Source: Dongia rigui
GTDB taxonomy: Bacteria; Pseudomonadota; Alphaproteobacteria; Dongiales; Dongiaceae
NCBI RefSeq assembly: GCF_034044635.1
Contig: NZ_JAXCLX010000004.1
Span: forward strand, 186,001 to 250,000
Length of the DNA stretch: 64,000 nucleotides
Reading direction: 5' to 3'
Part shown: positions 63,267-64,000 of the stretch, one piece after another
How the letters are laid out: every line of letters begins with the position of its first letter
How positions within the stretch are numbered: the first letter of the stretch is position 1
Position numbers and translations under genes: made by a program
The notes under the pieces: generated by a model
Database searches by the model: none
Told to the model about the DNA's origin: nothing
Seen by the model: only the letters and a program-made list of their open reading frames with translations

Positions 63267-64000
63267 TCAGCCTTCGCCGAACAGCGTCTCGTGCACATTG
63301 CGCCAGGTGGCATGGCTGGTGGCGGAGAGGATGCCCGCTGCCGAAAGAGCGTGGCTCGGGCGATAGGTCTCGTCGCCCCTGATGTAGGCGATATGGCCGC
63401 CCAGTTCGCGGATGATCATGGCACCCGGCGCGTGATCCCAGGGCATGATGCCGCTGAAGAAAGTAAAGTCGATCTCACCCTTGGCCATGCGCACATAGTC
63501 GATGCCGGCGGCCCGCGCGCTCTTGAGCTGGCTCAAGCGGTCGCGACGCTTATCGACTTGCTCGGCGATACCGGGCGCACCGCGCTTGCCATAGGCCAGC
63601 ACCCCCTTGGGTGCCGAAGTTGGCACGAAGGGCGGGGCTTTGCGGCCGTCGATGGTGACGCCGGCACCCTGCTCCGCCACAACCATTTCGCCCGTTACCG
63701 GCCGATAGATCCAGCTCGCCAGGATATCGTCTGCTTGAACGAGGGCGAGCATGGAGACGAAGCCTTCATCCCCACCAGCAAAATTGCCAGTCCCATCAAT
63801 CGGGTCCACCAGCCAGACGGGTGCCTGGCCGGCGAGCGCATCCATGACCGCCGGGTTCTTGGCGGTCGCTTCCTCGCCCACCACCACGGAACCGGGCAAC
63901 AAGTCAAGGAGGCGCGGTGTCAGCGCAAGCTCGGCCGATTCATCGGCGATGGTGACGAAATCGCCCGGCGATTTCTGGCGCGTGTCGCCTTCCTGCAGAT
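63267..64000 (-). CDS. Inositol monophosphatase family protein (5' end outside window)
   Basis: The minus-strand frame is open to the right edge of the window, so the N-terminus is missing. Visible motifs: SPGDFVTIADESAE at the N-terminal side, GEEAT, the metal-binding DPIDGTGNFAGG, and WDHAPGAMIIRELGG near the C-terminus. It matches IMPase/SuhB/CysQ-type phosphatases with lithium-sensitive Mg sites. Substrate unknown. It precedes the dehydrogenase-like gene on the same strand, with a 38-base gap. Confidence 0.9.
   Translation of the reverse strand, partial: LQEGDTRQKSPGDFVTIADESAELALTPRLLDLLPGSVVVGEEATAKNPAVMDALAGQAPVWLVDPIDGTGNFAGGDEGFVSMLALVQADDILASWIYRPVTGEMVVAEQGAGVTIDGRKAPPFVPTSAPKGVLAYGKRGAPGIAEQVDKRRDRLSQLKSARAAGIDYVRMAKGEIDFTFFSGIMPWDHAPGAMIIRELGGHIAYIRGDETYRPSHALSAAGILSATSHATWRNVHETLFGEG

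Overview
The window is a high-GC chromosomal segment of an alphaproteobacterium, probably of the Rhodospirillales or a close relative. The reasons are the PopZ homologue next to valS, a methylmalonyl-CoA epimerase followed by a DUF1467 gene, rpsI with an alphaproteobacterial N-terminal extension followed by a short-type argC, the tig-clpP-clpX order, and several PAS_5 family proteins. No phage, insertion sequence, CRISPR array or plasmid function was seen. Gene density is high, many neighbours overlap by ATGA, and most genes start at ATG with a few GTG starts.

Layout. 1-6.8 kb: end of an RTX calcium-binding protein, then a type I secretion operon (ABC ATPase/permease, HlyD-type adaptor, TolC-type channel), closed by a bidirectional terminator shared with tRNA-Cys. 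7.2-13.5 kb: isoaspartate methyltransferase-like protein, rhodanese, a second TolC-type channel, popZ and valS. 13.5-17.5 kb: a secreted unknown coupled to a PAS_5 protein, a glutathione transferase, and a LemA/TPM/TPM group. 17.5-21.9 kb: diguanylate cyclase, M81 peptidase-like protein, methyltransferase and esterase. 22.1-24.7 kb: rplM-rpsI, argC and a gamma-carbonic anhydrase. 24.8-28.6 kb: a chemoreceptor, then the nitrogen operon glnB-glnA, with a consensus sigma-54 promoter and a 17-bp NtrC-type palindrome about 108 bp upstream of the predicted start. 28.6-33.1 kb: two flavin oxidoreductases, a DUF805 membrane protein and an AspC-type aminotransferase. 33.3-38.4 kb: tRNA-His, two coupled TPR proteins, a hairpin-rich gap, 3-methyladenine glycosylase, DUF1467 and methylmalonyl-CoA epimerase.

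38.6-44 kb is the most accessory-looking part: two FecR-domain secreted proteins flank a VPLPA-CTERM protein, followed by an NTF2-like protein and a Sel1/SPOR protein with a long Ala/Glu/Gly/His-rich linker. 44-50 kb: nnr, a GNAT acetyltransferase, tRNA-Leu, then tig, clpP and clpX (protein folding and degradation). 50-59.5 kb: small or lineage-restricted genes, including a dioxygenase-like protein, an orphan PhnA C-terminal domain, a DUF3303-like protein, a PAS_5 protein, a ferritin-like diiron protein, a winged-helix/alpha-beta hydrolase fusion, a small Cys-containing secreted protein, an isopenicillin-N-synthase-like dioxygenase, mazG and a histidine kinase. 59.5-64 kb, all on the minus strand: inositol monophosphatase-like protein (cut by the window end), a 3-hydroxyisobutyrate-dehydrogenase-like enzyme, an HbpS/UPF0303 protein, a HAD hydrolase, and an arginase-family enzyme with a MarR regulator that probably acts on a palindrome just upstream.

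The strongest regulatory observation is the NtrC/sigma-54 control region of glnBA. The best candidates for undescribed biology are the FecR/VPLPA-CTERM/FecR cluster, the regulator-hydrolase fusion with its operator-like repeat, the diiron protein, and the arginase-MarR unit. Family names come from motif recognition only; no database search was run.
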